The notes under the pieces: generated by a model
Seen by the model: only the letters and a program-made list of their open reading frames with translations
Told to the model about the DNA's origin: nothing
Databases searched by the model: none
Source: Clostridia bacterium
GTDB taxonomy: Bacteria > Bacillota > Clostridia > Oscillospirales > CAG-272
Reading direction: 5' to 3'
DNA: 5,344 nucleotides
Assembly (NCBI GenBank): GCA_017420845.1
Contig: JAFQOC010000574.1
Span: forward strand, 1 to 5,344
Shown: positions 4,471-5,344 of the stretch, one piece after another
How positions within the stretch are numbered: position 1 is the stretch's first letter
Layout: every line of letters starts with the position of its first letter
Program-made: the position numbers and the translations under genes

Positions 4471-5344
4471 TTACAGAGCCTTGGCCAGAGCCTCGGTATC
4501 GCAGGCGATCATGTATTCCTCGTCGGTGGGGATGACCAGCACCTTGACCTTGGAGTCGGGCTTGGAGATCTCCAGAATGTCGCCGTGGGGAGCGGTCATG
4601 TTCTTCTCGGCGTCGAAGTCGATACCGAAGAAGGACAGGTTACCGGCCACCATCTCGCGGGTGCGGCGATCGTTCTCGCCCACGCCTGCGGTGAAGACCA
4701 GAACGTCCAGACCGTTCATCTCGGCGGTGTAGGTACCGATGAGCTTGATGGCGCCGCGAGCCATGAGCTCCATGGCCAGCTGTGCGCGCTCGTTGCCTGC
4801 GTCGGCGGCGGCCCAGACCTCACGGCCGTCGTTGGAGATGCCCGAGACACCCAGCAGACCCGACTTCTTGTTCATGGCGTTGTCGATCTCGTCGGGAGTC
4901 ATGCCGGTCTGCTTCATGATGTAGGTCACGAGGGAGGGATCGATAGCGCCGCAACGGGTGCCCATGGGCAGACCGTCCTGGGGAGTGAAGCCCATGGAGG
5001 TGTCCACAGCGATGCCGCCGTCGATGGCGGTGACCGAGGAGCCGGAGCCGATGTGGCAGGTGATGATCTTCAGATCCTTGATATCCTTGCCCAGATACTC
5101 GGCAGCCTTGGCACCCACGTAGCGGTGGGAGGTACCGTGGAAGCCGTACTTGCGGATACCGTACTTCTCGTACCACTCGTAGGGCAGAGCGTACATATAC
5201 GCCTTGGGCTCCAGGGTGGAGTAGAAGGAGGTGTCGAATACGCCGACGTGAGGCTTGTTGGGGAGGATGGCACGGCAAGCGTTTACGCCCTTGATGGCGG
5301 GCGGGCCGTGGAGGGGGTTGATGGGCACGATGGACTCCAGGTAC
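4471..5344 (-). CDS. ackA: Acetate (or propionate) kinase, C-terminal part; 5' end beyond the window
   Basis: Open frame without a start codon running off the end at 5344; 290 complete residues are visible of a family that is about 400 long, so roughly the first quarter is missing. Internal GTG or ATG codons are not real starts because family sequence (YLESIVPINPLH) continues upstream of them. Acetate kinase motifs occur in order: VFDTSF (catalytic Asp), GFHGTSHRYV (active-site His), ITCHIGSGSSV (phosphate loop), MGTRCGAIDP (catalytic Arg), VFTAGVGEN (ATP binding) and IPTDEEYMI (C-terminal Glu region). The enzyme transfers phosphate from acyl-phosphate to ADP, giving ATP and the free acid. 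Beside this operon it could act on propionyl-phosphate, but it could equally be the housekeeping enzyme, since 133 nt separate it from the aldolase. The usual LHNPAN motif reads LHGPPA here. Confidence 0.95.
   Translation of the reverse strand, partial: YLESIVPINPLHGPPAIKGVNACRAILPNKPHVGVFDTSFYSTLEPKAYMYALPYEWYEKYGIRKYGFHGTSHRYVGAKAAEYLGKDIKDLKIITCHIGSGSSVTAIDGGIAVDTSMGFTPQDGLPMGTRCGAIDPSLVTYIMKQTGMTPDEIDNAMNKKSGLLGVSGISNDGREVWAAADAGNERAQLAMELMARGAIKLIGTYTAEMNGLDVLVFTAGVGENDRRTREMVAGNLSFFGIDFDAEKNMTAPHGDILEISKPDSKVKVLVIPTDEEYMIACDTEALAKAL

Noticed and set aside
1983..4535. Very long open frame (850 codons) on the plus strand, antisense to the aldehyde dehydrogenase and aldolase
   Set aside because: It is exactly in antisense codon register with both genes, where a stop would need a TTA, CTA or TCA sense codon, and these are almost unused here. 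It has no family similarity, is full of Gly/Asp/Val/His shadow sequence, and crosses the real gene boundaries.
5326..5328. GTG as the start of a 285-residue acetate kinase
   Set aside because: The frame continues with family-like sequence to the window end, and acetate kinases are about 400 residues, so this codon is an internal valine.

Overview
The window is part of a bacterial microcompartment (BMC) operon. All genes read on the minus strand, so transcription runs from high to low coordinates: acetate kinase (5' part outside the window), class II aldolase, CoA-acylating aldehyde dehydrogenase, zinc alcohol dehydrogenase, and two hexameric BMC shell proteins. The spacings are 133, 45, 29, 17 and 57 nt, and every complete gene has a clear Shine-Dalgarno sequence. 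Coding regions have mostly G or C at third positions and almost no TTA, CTA or TCA codons, while the short leaders are AT-rich. Gene content and style suggest a GC-rich anaerobic gut Firmicute of class Clostridia, perhaps Oscillospiraceae. The taxonomy is inference from style, not from a marker gene.

Layout: 1-58 holds two GC-rich hairpins downstream of the last gene. 59-331 is a canonical PduA/EutM-type shell protein. 389-739 is a divergent shell protein with an enlarged pore loop. 757-1983 is the alcohol dehydrogenase, 2013-3470 the aldehyde dehydrogenase and 3516-4337 the aldolase. 4338-4470 is a spacer with a GC-rich structured half and an AT-rich half. 4471-5344 is the C-terminal part of acetate kinase.

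Proposed pathway: the aldolase splits a deoxyketose 1-phosphate such as L-fuculose-1-P or L-rhamnulose-1-P into dihydroxyacetone phosphate and lactaldehyde. Aldehyde intermediates are processed inside the shell. The aldehyde dehydrogenase makes acyl-CoA with NADH, and the alcohol dehydrogenase reoxidises NADH by reducing aldehyde to alcohol. A phosphotransacylase not seen here would make acyl-phosphate, and acetate kinase would recover ATP. All three core enzymes carry a short amphipathic helix at one terminus that looks like an encapsulation peptide: N-terminal on both dehydrogenases, C-terminal on the aldolase. This set most resembles the fucose/rhamnose glycyl-radical (GRM5-type) BMC loci of Clostridia, but no diol dehydratase, activating enzyme, PduL, BMC-T or BMC-P gene is in view.

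The least ordinary features are a six-cysteine, His-containing linker between the aldolase core and its encapsulation helix, the cysteine-containing enlarged pore loop in the second shell protein, and the N-terminal encapsulation helix on the zinc alcohol dehydrogenase.
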